From the NCBI GenBank assembly GCA_937874315.1, contig CALNAE010000298.1:1-22048 (forward strand): 22,048 bases of DNA, read 5' to 3'. Origin of the DNA: an uncultured Bifidobacterium sp. (lineage in GTDB: Bacteria > Actinomycetota > Actinomycetes > Actinomycetales > Bifidobacteriaceae). The notes beneath the pieces were generated by a model that saw only the letters and a list, made by a program, of their open reading frames with translations, was not told the DNA's origin and did not search any database. The position numbers and the translations under genes are program-made. Positions 1 to 9,469 of this stretch are shown here, piece by piece; the stretch's first letter is position 1, and every line of letters starts with the position of its first letter.

Positions 1-1
1 T

Positions 2-31
2 TGGGTTTGAGTAGACTGGGTTTGAGTAGAC
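2..31. repeat. Two perfect tandem copies of a 15-bp unit at the window edge
   Basis: The unit TGGGTTTGAGTAGAC occurs at 2-16 and again at 17-31 with no mismatch. The copies abut the left edge of the window, so the array may extend outside it. No gene is visible around it. Its role is unknown; a short tandem duplication in an intergenic region is the simplest reading. Confidence 0.85.
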
Positions 32-384
32 ACGGCAAAATGACGATTCGGCACAATAGCCTTTCACATGGAAATCATATGAAGCCGGCCGATCGGGTAT
101 GCCATCGGGGCTTCCTGTATTAACGCCGGTGACGGCGCGGCGCTTATTTTATCAGCATGGCTGGAACCAACCGCATACGTTGTTCGTCATCGACGCAAAA
201 ATCGTCGTCACCGTTCCGATGACATGCCTTCGCAGGTAGACTCAGAGCCAATCCGCCGCACGCAATCGACACACGCCATCAGCGCGGGCAATCGGTGCAG
301 GCAGCGGCTGACGGATCATGCGACGGATGCGTACGACGTACGACATGTGTACGGCATGACGGATAAGACGGATAAGGAGAAACG
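32..384. other. Intergenic region upstream of the peroxidase gene
   Basis: I see no gene in these 353 bases. The only marked structure is a perfect 9-bp tandem duplication, GACGGATAA at 358-366 and 367-375. It runs directly into the ribosome site AAGGAG (374-379) of the peroxidase gene. The stretch at about 143-152 is AT-rich and could hold a promoter, but I cannot pick convincing -35 and -10 boxes. Confidence 0.5.
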
Positions 385-867
385 ATGGCAGACGATACGA
401 TTTATGATTTCTCGGTGCGCGCCCAGAACGGCGAGACCGCGGCCCTATCGCAATACCGCGGCAAGGTGCTGCTGGTGGTCAACACTGCGACGGGTTGCGG
501 ATTTACCCCGCAGTACGAGGGTCTTGAGACGCTGTACAAGAAGTATCAGGACCGCGGATTCGAAATCCTCGATTTCCCATGCAACCAGTTCGCCGGCCAG
601 GCGCCGGGCAGCGACGACGAGATTCACTCCTTCTGCGTCGGCCGATTCGCGATGACCTTCCCGCAGTTTTCGAAGATCGACGTCAACGGCAAGGACGCCG
701 ATCCGCTGTATGTATGGCTCAAGTCGAAGAAGAGCGGCATCGGCGGCGACCGGATCAAATGGAACTTCACCAAATTCCTCATCGACCGCGATGGTCATGT
801 CATAGAGCGTTTCGCCTCGCAGACCACTCCCGAACAGATCGACGAGAAAGTGGCCGCACTGCTCTAG
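385..867 (+). CDS. gpx: Glutathione peroxidase family protein (Cys type, probably thioredoxin-dependent)
   Basis: A 160-residue protein, a normal length for bacterial Gpx/BtuE-like peroxidases, which reduce hydrogen peroxide and organic hydroperoxides in the cytoplasm. The family blocks are present: NTATGCGFTPQY with the peroxidatic Cys38, FPCNQF (65-69) with Gln68 of the catalytic tetrad, and KWNFTKF with Trp127 and Asn128. Selenocysteine is replaced by Cys. Cys84, 46 residues after Cys38, sits where thioredoxin-dependent Gpx enzymes such as yeast Gpx3 carry the resolving cysteine, so thioredoxin rather than glutathione is the likely reductant (inference). The ATG at 385 lies 5 bases after AAGGAG. 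The gene stands alone and converges with the next one, 66 bases apart. Confidence 0.93.
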   Translation: MADDTIYDFSVRAQNGETAALSQYRGKVLLVVNTATGCGFTPQYEGLETLYKKYQDRGFEILDFPCNQFAGQAPGSDDEIHSFCVGRFAMTFPQFSKIDVNGKDADPLYVWLKSKKSGIGGDRIKWNFTKFLIDRDGHVIERFASQTTPEQIDEKVAALL

Positions 868-933
868 TGGGTTTCGGCGGGAACACAGGAGAATTCCCCA
901 CCGGCCCCCGGAACCACCTCAAACCTCAGAACC

Positions 934-1917
934 CTAGAACGGCATCAGCTCTTCGTTGCCGCCATGCTCAGGCGCGGACGTCTGGCGCTTGTGCCTCGGC
1001 TCGCGCTTCGCGGTATCCGAAGACTTTGCATGGGCCGCCGGATCGGTGCCATTCGACGCATTCGATGCATTCGACGGCCCGTGCCGATTCGTGCCGGTCT
1101 CATCCTGTTCGCCACGATAGCGGTTCATCATGGCTCCCTGTATCGCCTGCGCGCTGGGAGGCGTCCAAGTCAGCGCGTTGGCTCCGGCGGCGATGGTCTC
1201 CAATATCGCCTCATCGCTTCTTCCGCTGCTTGCGAGCACGGGAATCTCGGGATACCGCTGCTTGATCAGGTACACCACCTGCGCGGTGTCCTTCCCGGCG
1301 GCCACGTTGATGGCACCCGCGCCGGACTCGATTTTATCCACGACGGAACGGTTCCATGCCGTCACGGTCGCGATGACCGGTATATTGACCGCCATGGCCA
1401 CGTCCCGCACCGTGGTGACCGTCGAAGGGGCGTTGAGCACCACGCCGGCGACGCCCTGCATCTCGGCGAAGACTGCCAGCTCGATCACGCGCGTGCCCGT
1501 CGTCGTGCCGCCACCCACCCCGACGAAGACCGGTGCCTGGGCCACGGCGAGAATCGCTTGGGTGATCACGGGATGTCCGGTGAAGGGATAGACCGCCAAA
1601 ATGGCGTCGGCGTTGGTGTTCCGGATAATCGCCACATCGGTGCTGGACACGAAGGAACGCAGCCGCCTGCCCTGCAACACGATTCCGGAACTATGCGCGA
1701 TCGCCTGAGGTACACGAGCGGCAGCGGAGCTCAGCGGATTTTCGATGGGCAATGCCTCTCGTTGGACGCCCATCTGCAACGGCTGATCGACCGACCGCTT
1801 GTCGACCGACGGATTCGCATGACCGTCGGCCGCTTGGTTCGCATGACCGAGGTACGACGAATATCGCATCTCACCATCTTGTCCACTGTAGGAATTCGGC
1901 ATATGCTCCATGCTCAT
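934..1917 (-). CDS. Uncharacterised beta/alpha-barrel protein with low-complexity tails (often labelled 'hydrolase')
   Basis: A 327-residue protein read from the ATG at 1917, 5 bases after AAGGAG. A GTG two codons upstream (1923) overlaps the ribosome site and is less likely. The core (about residues 75-265) alternates beta strands and helices like a TIM barrel, with blocks AVYPFTGHP, VGVGGGTTTG, GVVLNAPSTV, NVAAGKDTA and LTWTPPS. From memory this resembles a Firmicutes/Actinobacteria family of about 220 residues usually named only 'hydrolase'; its reaction is unknown to me. The N-terminal 70 residues or so are polar and low-complexity, and the last 60 or so are Ser/Asn/Gly/Lys-rich and repeat-bearing. 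Both tails look disordered and additional to the family core. There is no signal peptide. It is divergent from ettA and convergent with gpx. Confidence 0.7.
   Translation of the reverse strand: MSMEHMPNSYSGQDGEMRYSSYLGHANQAADGHANPSVDKRSVDQPLQMGVQREALPIENPLSSAAARVPQAIAHSSGIVLQGRRLRSFVSSTDVAIIRNTNADAILAVYPFTGHPVITQAILAVAQAPVFVGVGGGTTTGTRVIELAVFAEMQGVAGVVLNAPSTVTTVRDVAMAVNIPVIATVTAWNRSVVDKIESGAGAINVAAGKDTAQVVYLIKQRYPEIPVLASSGRSDEAILETIAAGANALTWTPPSAQAIQGAMMNRYRGEQDETGTNRHGPSNASNASNGTDPAAHAKSSDTAKREPRHKRQTSAPEHGGNEELMPF
1050..1076 (-). repeat. Three 9-bp in-frame tandem repeats inside the barrel-protein gene
   Basis: On the plus strand, CATTCGACG (1050-1058), CATTCGATG (1059-1067) and CATTCGACG (1068-1076) follow each other. 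Copies 1 and 3 are identical and copy 2 differs by one base. On the coding (minus) strand this gives the run SNASNASN in the disordered C-terminal tail. Because the unit is a multiple of three, gain or loss of copies would keep the frame. Confidence 0.85.
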
Positions 1918-2442
1918 GGTCACTCCTTACACGTTCTCCAGCCCTTTTCGAGCGTTCCATCTGACGGTCCGGCCGTCGTGAATCACCGGTCCGCCCGCCG
2001 GATTGAGGAGGCTATCGCTCCATCCGACAGCGCTCTCAATCCTCCCGCATGCGGGTGGTCTTCCTCTCCCAAGTTGTATTCGCCAATCGGGTGGGTGACC
2101 GCCCATTATCGCAGCCCCACATCGTTCATTGGTCCGTTGTTGACACGCAATGATTATATTGATGCACAATGATTACGCCTTGCGCCTGCGGATGCCATCC
2201 GGCAGGCACGATATTCAGTTCGTCGCTGCGGGTCGCAGGATGCCGTCGGATCCTGGAAAAACAGCAGCATCATCATATCCGCGCTTTGCTGACAACACGC
2301 TCGACAGCCGCGTCACATACGCTGAGAGACGAAGGGTTGACATCGCCTGATTTCGCGTCGCCACCCGTCAGCCTGCTGGGTTAGCATGGGTGACGTTCAC
2401 AACCCCGAGCACACGTATCTCAGGCAAGAATAGGAACCGAAT
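1918..2442. other. Divergent intergenic region between the barrel-protein gene and ettA
   Basis: About 525 bases with no gene I can support. The short open frames here have no family signature. Promoter-like elements on the plus strand toward ettA are TTGACA at 2140-2145, TTGACA at 2337-2342 and a -10-like TAGCAT at 2382-2387. None pairs with a partner at the usual 16-18 base spacing, so the ettA promoter is unresolved. The AT-rich patch at 2150-2160 also stands out. A short palindrome, CGGAT-GCC-ATCCG, lies near 2188-2200. No known riboswitch is recognisable by eye. Confidence 0.4.
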
Positions 2443-4119
2443 TTGGCAGAATTTATTTATCAGATGATCAAGGCACGCAAGGCTTTCGGCGACCGTGTCA
2501 TCCTCAATGACGTGACCCTGAGCTTCCTGCCCGGCGCGAAAATCGGCGTGGTGGGTCCCAACGGCATGGGCAAATCGACCTTGCTGCGCATCATGGCCGG
2601 TCTCGAAACAGTTTCCAACGGCGAGGCTGCGCTGACCCCCGGCTATAGCGTCGGCATCCTGCAGCAGGAGCCGCCGCTGGACGAGACGAAAAGCGTCGGC
2701 GAGAACATCAAGATGGCTTTTGGTGACGTTTACCGCAAGGTCCAGCGCTTTAACGAAATCGGCGAGGAGATGGCCGACCCCAACGCCGATTACGACGCGT
2801 TGATGGACGAGATGGGCAAGCTTCAGACGCAGATCGATGCGGCAAACGGGTGGGACCTCGATTCCCAGCTCGATCAGGCCATGGACGCGTTGCAATGCCC
2901 CGATCCCGACACCCCCGTCACCGTGTGCTCCGGTGGCGAACGCCGCCGCGTGGCGCTGTGCAAGCTGCTGTTGGAGGCCCCGGATCTGCTGTTGCTCGAC
3001 GAACCGACCAACCACCTTGACGCGGAGTCGATTCTATGGCTCGAACAGTTCCTGCACCAATACAAAGGCGCCGTCATCGCCGTCACCCACGACCGCTACT
3101 TCATGGACAACGTCGCCGAATGGATCTGCGAGGTCGACCGTGGCCAGCTATATCCCTACAAGGGCAACTACTCGACGTATCTGGAGACCAAGGCCAAGCG
3201 CATGGAGATCCAAGGCGCCAAGGACATCAAACTCGCCAAGCGCCTGCGCAGCGAGCTGGACTGGGTACGAAGCTCCCCCAAGGCCCGTCAGGCCAAGAGC
3301 AAGGCGCGTCTGGAACGCTACGATCAGATGGAGAACGAGGCAAGGAACTCCAAGAAACTCGACTTCTCCGAAATCCAGATTCCGCCGGGGCCGCGTCTGG
3401 GCTCTCAGGTGTTGGAGGCGAAGCATATTCACAAGGCCTTCGGCGATCGCGTGCTGATTGACGATCTGTCCTTCACTCTGCCGCGCAACGGCATCGTCGG
3501 CGTGATCGGACCCAACGGCGTGGGCAAGTCCACGCTGTTCAAGACGATCGTCGGTCTGGAGTCGCTGACCTCGGGACAGCTCGTCGTCGGAGATACGGTG
3601 ACGATCTCATACGTCGACCAGAACCGTGAGGGGCTCGATCCGAGCAAGAACCTGTGGGAGGCCGTGTCCGGAGGGCTCGACTTCATCGAGGTCGGCGGCG
3701 TCGAGGTCCCCACGCGAGCCTATGTGGCGAGCTTCGGCTTCAAAGGCTCGGACCAACAGAAGATGACCGGCGTGCTTTCCGGTGGCGAACGCAACCGGCT
3801 CAACCTCGCGCTCACTCTCAAGCAGGGCGGCAACCTGCTGTTGCTTGACGAGCCCACCAACGATCTGGACGTGGAGACGCTGGAGTCATTGGAAAACGCG
3901 TTGATCGAGTTCCCCGGCTGCGCCGTGGTGATCTCCCACGATCGCTGGTTCCTTGACCGCATCGCCACGCATATCCTCGCCTGGGAGGGCGACGACGATC
4001 ATCCGGCTCATTGGTATTGGTTCGAAGGCAACTTCCAGGCCTACCAGGAGAACAAGGTCGAACGGCTGGGCGAGGACGCCGCGCGCCCGCACCGCCTGCA
4101 CCGCAAGCTCACCCGCTGA
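2443..4119 (+). CDS. ettA: Energy-dependent translational throttle protein EttA (ABC-F ATPase)
   Basis: A 558-residue soluble protein with two ABC ATPase domains and no membrane segment, as in the ABC-F family that binds the ribosomal E site and adjusts early elongation to ATP status. Domain 1 has Walker A GPNGMGKST (38-46), signature CSGGE (162-166) and Walker B LLLLDEPTNHLD (from 182). Domain 2 has Walker A GPNGVGKST (356-364), LSGGE (445-449) and LLLLDEPTNDLD (from 465). The linker (about 240-325), with its basic RSSPKARQAKSKARL stretch, is the P-site tRNA interaction motif. Length and motifs fit EttA rather than Uup or resistance-type ABC-F proteins. The start is TTG, 6 bases after AGGAA, giving MAEFIYQM, a typical EttA beginning. 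The first-domain signature has Cys for the usual Leu. The gene appears to be transcribed alone. Confidence 0.95.
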   Translation: MAEFIYQMIKARKAFGDRVILNDVTLSFLPGAKIGVVGPNGMGKSTLLRIMAGLETVSNGEAALTPGYSVGILQQEPPLDETKSVGENIKMAFGDVYRKVQRFNEIGEEMADPNADYDALMDEMGKLQTQIDAANGWDLDSQLDQAMDALQCPDPDTPVTVCSGGERRRVALCKLLLEAPDLLLLDEPTNHLDAESILWLEQFLHQYKGAVIAVTHDRYFMDNVAEWICEVDRGQLYPYKGNYSTYLETKAKRMEIQGAKDIKLAKRLRSELDWVRSSPKARQAKSKARLERYDQMENEARNSKKLDFSEIQIPPGPRLGSQVLEAKHIHKAFGDRVLIDDLSFTLPRNGIVGVIGPNGVGKSTLFKTIVGLESLTSGQLVVGDTVTISYVDQNREGLDPSKNLWEAVSGGLDFIEVGGVEVPTRAYVASFGFKGSDQQKMTGVLSGGERNRLNLALTLKQGGNLLLLDEPTNDLDVETLESLENALIEFPGCAVVISHDRWFLDRIATHILAWEGDDDHPAHWYWFEGNFQAYQENKVERLGEDAARPHRLHRKLTR

Positions 4120-4160
4120 TCGTATGCACATCACACAGCAGGCCGGCATATGACGGCCAT

Positions 4161-4217
4161 GTTACGGATCGACACCGCGTTCTTCACAACGCAATACGGC
4201 GGTGTGCGGTCCGTAAC
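4161..4217. other. Large imperfect inverted repeat between ettA and tesB
   Basis: GTTACGGA (4161-4168) pairs with TCCGTAAC (4210-4217), and ACACCGC (4172-4178) pairs with GCGGTGT (4199-4205). This gives 15 paired bases around a 3/4-base internal loop and a loop of about 20 bases. A competing inner stem is possible between GCGTT (4177-4181) and AACGC (4188-4192). A small GGCCG/CGGCC hairpin (4141-4158) precedes it. There is no T tract after either, so this may be a T-less terminator of ettA, a structured leader of tesB or a protein-binding site. No other element is visible in the 255-base gap except the tesB ribosome site. Confidence 0.5.
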
Positions 4218-4374
4218 ACAACGGTGCGGCGCATGTTATGGCACATCGATAGACTGCTGTTGACCGTCGCCCAAGGCACGAATCGAGGAACGTCCGGCTT
4301 CGACGACGAAAACCGAAGACGTACACGGCAAACGCCGATAACAGACGCGATACCCGGACAAGAAGGGGAATAAT

Positions 4375-5334
4375 ATGGCGAAAGAAACGAGCAATCCATT
4401 GGCGCATCTGTCCAAAGTCCTGCGACTCGGCAATCCCTCCGGCTATCGTGGCCACACCTATATCAACGGTGAAAGTCTGTACTTCCCGACCGGTCGGGTC
4501 TACGGGGGCCAGGTCATCGCGCAGTCGCTGGTGGCCGCTTCGAGAACGGTGAGTCCCTCGCGCCTGCCCCATTCCATCCACGGGTATTTCATCACCGCCG
4601 GCGACATCCACCAGGATCTTCTCTTCGATGTCGAGTCCCTGCGGGACGGCCGTTCCTTCTCCTCACGTCGTGTCAACGTGACCCAGTCCCATGGCCCGAT
4701 ACTCACCGCGATCGCCAGTTTCCAAGAGGAGGGACAGACCGGAGTGGAATTCGCCGATCCGATGCCCGAGCATGTCCCCGCCCCCGAATCGCTCACCAGC
4801 GCCAAGGAGCTCATGCAGCCCTACGCCAAGCAGTCGCCATTCGCGGATTACTACGTCGAGAAATCGCCGTTCGATATACGTCACGTCACCAGTCCCATCA
4901 TGCTCGAGGCGGATCGGCACAGCGCCAACGCTGATTCGGGCAAACAGATGGTGTGGATGCGGGCCATCGACGGCGGCGTCTCAGGCGCGGTTGGCGACGC
5001 CGCCACAGACGTCGACGCCGGCAAGGTGCTGCCGCAGGTCATCCACCGGGCCATGCTCGCGTTGGGCTGCGATCAGATCATGATGGAGCCGGTGCTGCGG
5101 CGTGCCGGGTTGAGCATCGCCACGCCGGGCATCTCCTACGCCTCCATGGACCACTCGATGTGGTGGTATCGCGATATCGATATCCGTGACTGGCATCTCT
5201 ACGTCCAAGACACCCCCACGGCCGCCCATGGCCGCGGTCTGGGCATCGCCAAGGTCTACGCGCAGACCGGCGAGCTGGTCGCCGTGATGGCGCAGGAGGC
5301 CATGATCCGCGTCCCCAAGAGCTCGGCCCAATAG
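4375..5334 (+). CDS. tesB: Acyl-CoA thioesterase II (double hot-dog fold)
   Basis: A 319-residue protein of normal TesB length that hydrolyses acyl-CoA to free fatty acid and CoA in the cytoplasm. The N-terminal hot-dog half carries YGGQVIAQSL (43-52), HSIHGYFITAGD (66-77) and the diagnostic SLRDGRSFSSRRV (88-100). The C-terminal half carries SMDHSMWWYR (257-266), DTPTAAHGRGL (279-289) and VAVMAQEAMIR (302-312). By memory alignment with E. coli TesB, the catalytic Asp204 and Gln278 correspond to Asp233 and Gln307. Thr228 is replaced by Ser257, a conservative change. The ATG at 4375 follows AAGGGGAA by 4-5 bases. It stands alone, converging with the large minus-strand operon; a perfect hairpin lies downstream. 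Confidence 0.92.
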   Translation: MAKETSNPLAHLSKVLRLGNPSGYRGHTYINGESLYFPTGRVYGGQVIAQSLVAASRTVSPSRLPHSIHGYFITAGDIHQDLLFDVESLRDGRSFSSRRVNVTQSHGPILTAIASFQEEGQTGVEFADPMPEHVPAPESLTSAKELMQPYAKQSPFADYYVEKSPFDIRHVTSPIMLEADRHSANADSGKQMVWMRAIDGGVSGAVGDAATDVDAGKVLPQVIHRAMLALGCDQIMMEPVLRRAGLSIATPGISYASMDHSMWWYRDIDIRDWHLYVQDTPTAAHGRGLGIAKVYAQTGELVAVMAQEAMIRVPKSSAQ

Positions 5335-5399
5335 ACCCGAACCGAGGGCAAACAGTAAAACGGTGTGCCGACTCGCCCATGCGTCGATCACCTATATGT

Positions 5400-5435
5400 C
5401 GCAGGCACAGCTGTACGTATGCAGCTGTGCCTGCG
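5400..5435. terminator. Perfect 14-bp hairpin between convergent genes
   Basis: CGCAGGCACAGCTG (5400-5413) is the exact reverse complement of 5422-5435, with the 8-base loop TACGTATG. It sits 65 bases after the tesB stop and 61 bases past the last codon of the opposing DUF3180 gene. A bidirectional terminator is the natural reading. Neither strand has a T tract after the stem, so termination would depend on the strong stem alone. Confidence 0.6.
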
Positions 5436-5496
5436 TCTCAATGCCTCTCATGCCGCTGCCGGCACCGGGTTACGCTCGCCTACACATCTGTTCTGC

Positions 5497-6039
5497 CTAT
5501 GCCGGGTTGCTTTCCCGCGTCGCGGCCGCCGAAACCGCGGTGCGGCGCTTGAGCTCTTTCATCTTGGCGCTTTCGGGACCCTCGTTGGGTGGCAGCTGAC
5601 AGAGCCATTCCCCTACGATGCCGATCACCATGTCGATCAGACAGATCAGCGTGGCGATGCTGCATTCGACCAGCACCTTGGCATAATACGAAGCCTCAAC
5701 ATGTGCGATGACGATCAGAATCTGTCCGCCATACCAGCCCGCAAGCGCGGCGCCGGCCACACCGAGCGCCTTGCACAGCACCAGGGTGTATACCGCCTTC
5801 ATCGGATCGAACATGGTCGTGCGTTTAGCCGGATCGGTGGTGGCGTATTTATGCACCTGCAGGGCGAGAATCAGCACGACGGCGCCCAATACCGCCAACA
5901 GGGCCGAGACGATCCATGGCGTGCCCAGCAGCGACATGCCACTGAATTCTTCGCCATAGTAGGACACCCCGGAGCCCGCGGCCAGTCCCAGGATCATGGC
6001 CGTGACGTAATACCACCACGGGGTTCTCTGCGTTTTCAT
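5497..6039 (-). CDS. DUF3180 family membrane protein
   Basis: A 180-residue protein with four predicted membrane segments (about 11-28, 41-62, 82-112, 122-146) and a charged cytoplasmic-looking C-terminal tail. The block FDPMKAVYTLVLCKALGVAGAALAGWYGG (77-105) fits DUF3180, an actinobacterial family that typically follows folK. Its function is unknown. The start chosen is the ATG at 6039, 5 bases after GGAGAG; it overlaps the stop of the upstream FolK-like gene (ATGA), indicating translational coupling. An in-frame TTG at 6060 would lengthen it by 7 residues but lacks a ribosome site. It is the last gene of the dacB-to-DUF3180 run. Confidence 0.8.
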   Translation of the reverse strand: MKTQRTPWWYYVTAMILGLAAGSGVSYYGEEFSGMSLLGTPWIVSALLAVLGAVVLILALQVHKYATTDPAKRTTMFDPMKAVYTLVLCKALGVAGAALAGWYGGQILIVIAHVEASYYAKVLVECSIATLICLIDMVIGIVGEWLCQLPPNEGPESAKMKELKRRTAVSAAATRESNPA

Positions 6040-6806
6040 TGCGTCTCTCCGATTATCCAATGATCAGACACCATGCCCACGCGGCCCGCATCCGGTGCCA
6101 TGGCGAGCAGAAATGAAACCGGCTGACCGTCATAGACGGCCTCGGGATCCATGTCGAACCACGGGGCGAGCACGGCCGCACTCGTACGCGCGGCAGGCCA
6201 CGGAACCGTGCATGTCTCGGTATCGCGCGTCACGCCCTCCATGTCGACGAGTCGCAGATGCACGACACCCTCATGGCTCATTTCGATGGATGAAAGCATT
6301 CCTGTCAACGTCTCGGGCTCAAGACGTGTGGAGAGCTCAAGCACGGCGGAAAGTCGGTCCGGGCCGTCGACGCCGCTGACGTGGTACAGCGGGGAGATGC
6401 CCTCGACCTGATTGCCCGGGGTCGCGTCCAAGGTCACCACGGTGATTCTGAACAGGCCCTCGCTCTCGGGGATATTGCTGGTGAGCGCGACGATGGCCCG
6501 TTTGGTGGCGATGCCCTCGTGTTCGTATCGCTCCGGTTGCCGCCCTGTATCCTCAGTCGACGCGTCGGCGACGACGTCGGGCGTCGTATGGCCGATATGC
6601 ACCGGCACTTGGGAGGCGACGCGTTCGCGCGGACCATCGCGCAGGATGACATCGACATGAATGCGGTCGAAGAGATCGGACAACACCGCGTCGTCGATGC
6701 CATCGACCGTGAGATTCACCTCGGGTGCGATGCCGTCGAATCCACGCGTCGGATTTGAGGGAAGGGCCTTGCCCGCCGCGTGAGATTCGTGCGATGCATC
6801 AATCAT
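6036..6806 (-). CDS. Degenerate FolB/FolK-like protein, probably without HPPK activity
   Basis: A 256-residue open frame, 9 bases after the ftsH stop and coupled by ATGA to the DUF3180 gene. Residues 102-248 align by eye with 6-hydroxymethyl-dihydropterin pyrophosphokinase (FolK). ALTSN replaces ALGSN (107-111), GISPLYHVSGVDGP (137-149) fits the conserved SPLYET block, and VPWPAARTSAAVLAPWFDMDPEAV (201-224) fits the LPHPRAHERAFVLAPL region. The loop between 'IE' (174-175) and the DLDLL motif, with its catalytic Arg pair, is about 9 residues shorter. The Mg-binding DLD reads HLR (183-185), and the His and Arg of the 3' block are Trp203 and Ser209. Residues 35-72 resemble the C-terminal end of FolB. 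The frame is intact, so a pseudoenzyme or a slowly decaying gene are both possible. The ribosome site (GGGGAG, 12 bases upstream, inside ftsH) is distant. Confidence 0.6.
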   Translation of the reverse strand: MIDASHESHAAGKALPSNPTRGFDGIAPEVNLTVDGIDDAVLSDLFDRIHVDVILRDGPRERVASQVPVHIGHTTPDVVADASTEDTGRQPERYEHEGIATKRAIVALTSNIPESEGLFRITVVTLDATPGNQVEGISPLYHVSGVDGPDRLSAVLELSTRLEPETLTGMLSSIEMSHEGVVHLRLVDMEGVTRDTETCTVPWPAARTSAAVLAPWFDMDPEAVYDGQPVSFLLAMAPDAGRVGMVSDHWIIGETQ

Positions 6807-6815
6807 GGCAGCCGG

Positions 6816-8905
<2,090 letters not shown>

Positions 8906-8909
<4 letters not shown>

Positions 8910-9469
8910 GCTTGTCCTCCTTGGTAGACTTCCGACTTCAGCACCGCGATGGAATCGAGGTTGCGGAAGCGTTCGTCGTAGTCCAGCCCGAATCCGACGA
9001 CGAATTCGTCGGGGATGTCATAGCCTTTGTATTTCACATCGACTTCGACCTCACGTCGAGATGGCTTCTCCAGCAGCGCAAAGACCTCCACCGACGCAGC
9101 ACCGCGCCCCTTGAGCTCAGCCACCAGCCATGACAGCGTTCTCCCGGAATCGACGATGTCCTCGACGATCAGCACGTTGCGCCCTGTGACATCGGCGGAG
9201 AGATCCTGACGGACCGTGATGGTGCCGCTGCTCACCGTCCCGGCGCCGTAACTCGACAGGCTCATGAAATCCAGCTGGGCGGGAATACTGAGGGCCTGAG
9301 AGAAGGCGGCGAGCGTATTCACCGCGCCCTTGAGCACGGCGACGAGCAGTACGTCGCCATCTGCATAGTCCTTGCTGACCTGTGCGGCCACTTCGGCGAT
9401 CTTGTCATGAATCTGTGTTGAACTGACCAACTCGTGGTCTATTTCATCTCGGACATCAGCAATTTGCAT
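8906..9469 (-). CDS. hpt: Hypoxanthine phosphoribosyltransferase
   Basis: A 187-residue cytoplasmic enzyme that salvages hypoxanthine (and guanine) with PRPP to give IMP or GMP. Visible motifs are LKGA (46-49, PPi loop), SSYG (72-75), the PRPP-binding VEDIVDSGRT (102-111), the base-binding Lys135 and the VGFGLDYDERFRN block (158-170). The start is chosen at ATG 9469 (MQIADV), overlapping the end of tilS by 14 bases behind a weak GGTGG site. An in-frame ATG at 9478 is almost equally possible. A start at 9553 would overlap tilS by 98 bases and add an unconserved tail. The tilS-hpt-ftsH order is common across Gram-positives. Confidence 0.93.

Noticed and set aside
2140..2170. TTGACA plus a downstream AT-rich stretch as the ettA promoter
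   Set aside because: The only -10-like hexamers are 8 or 19 bases away, so the pair is not convincing; it is only mentioned in the intergenic entry.
964..2172. A 402-codon plus-strand open frame opposite the barrel-protein gene
   Set aside because: It is Arg/His-rich with no recognisable domain. The minus-strand frame has a ribosome site and family blocks.
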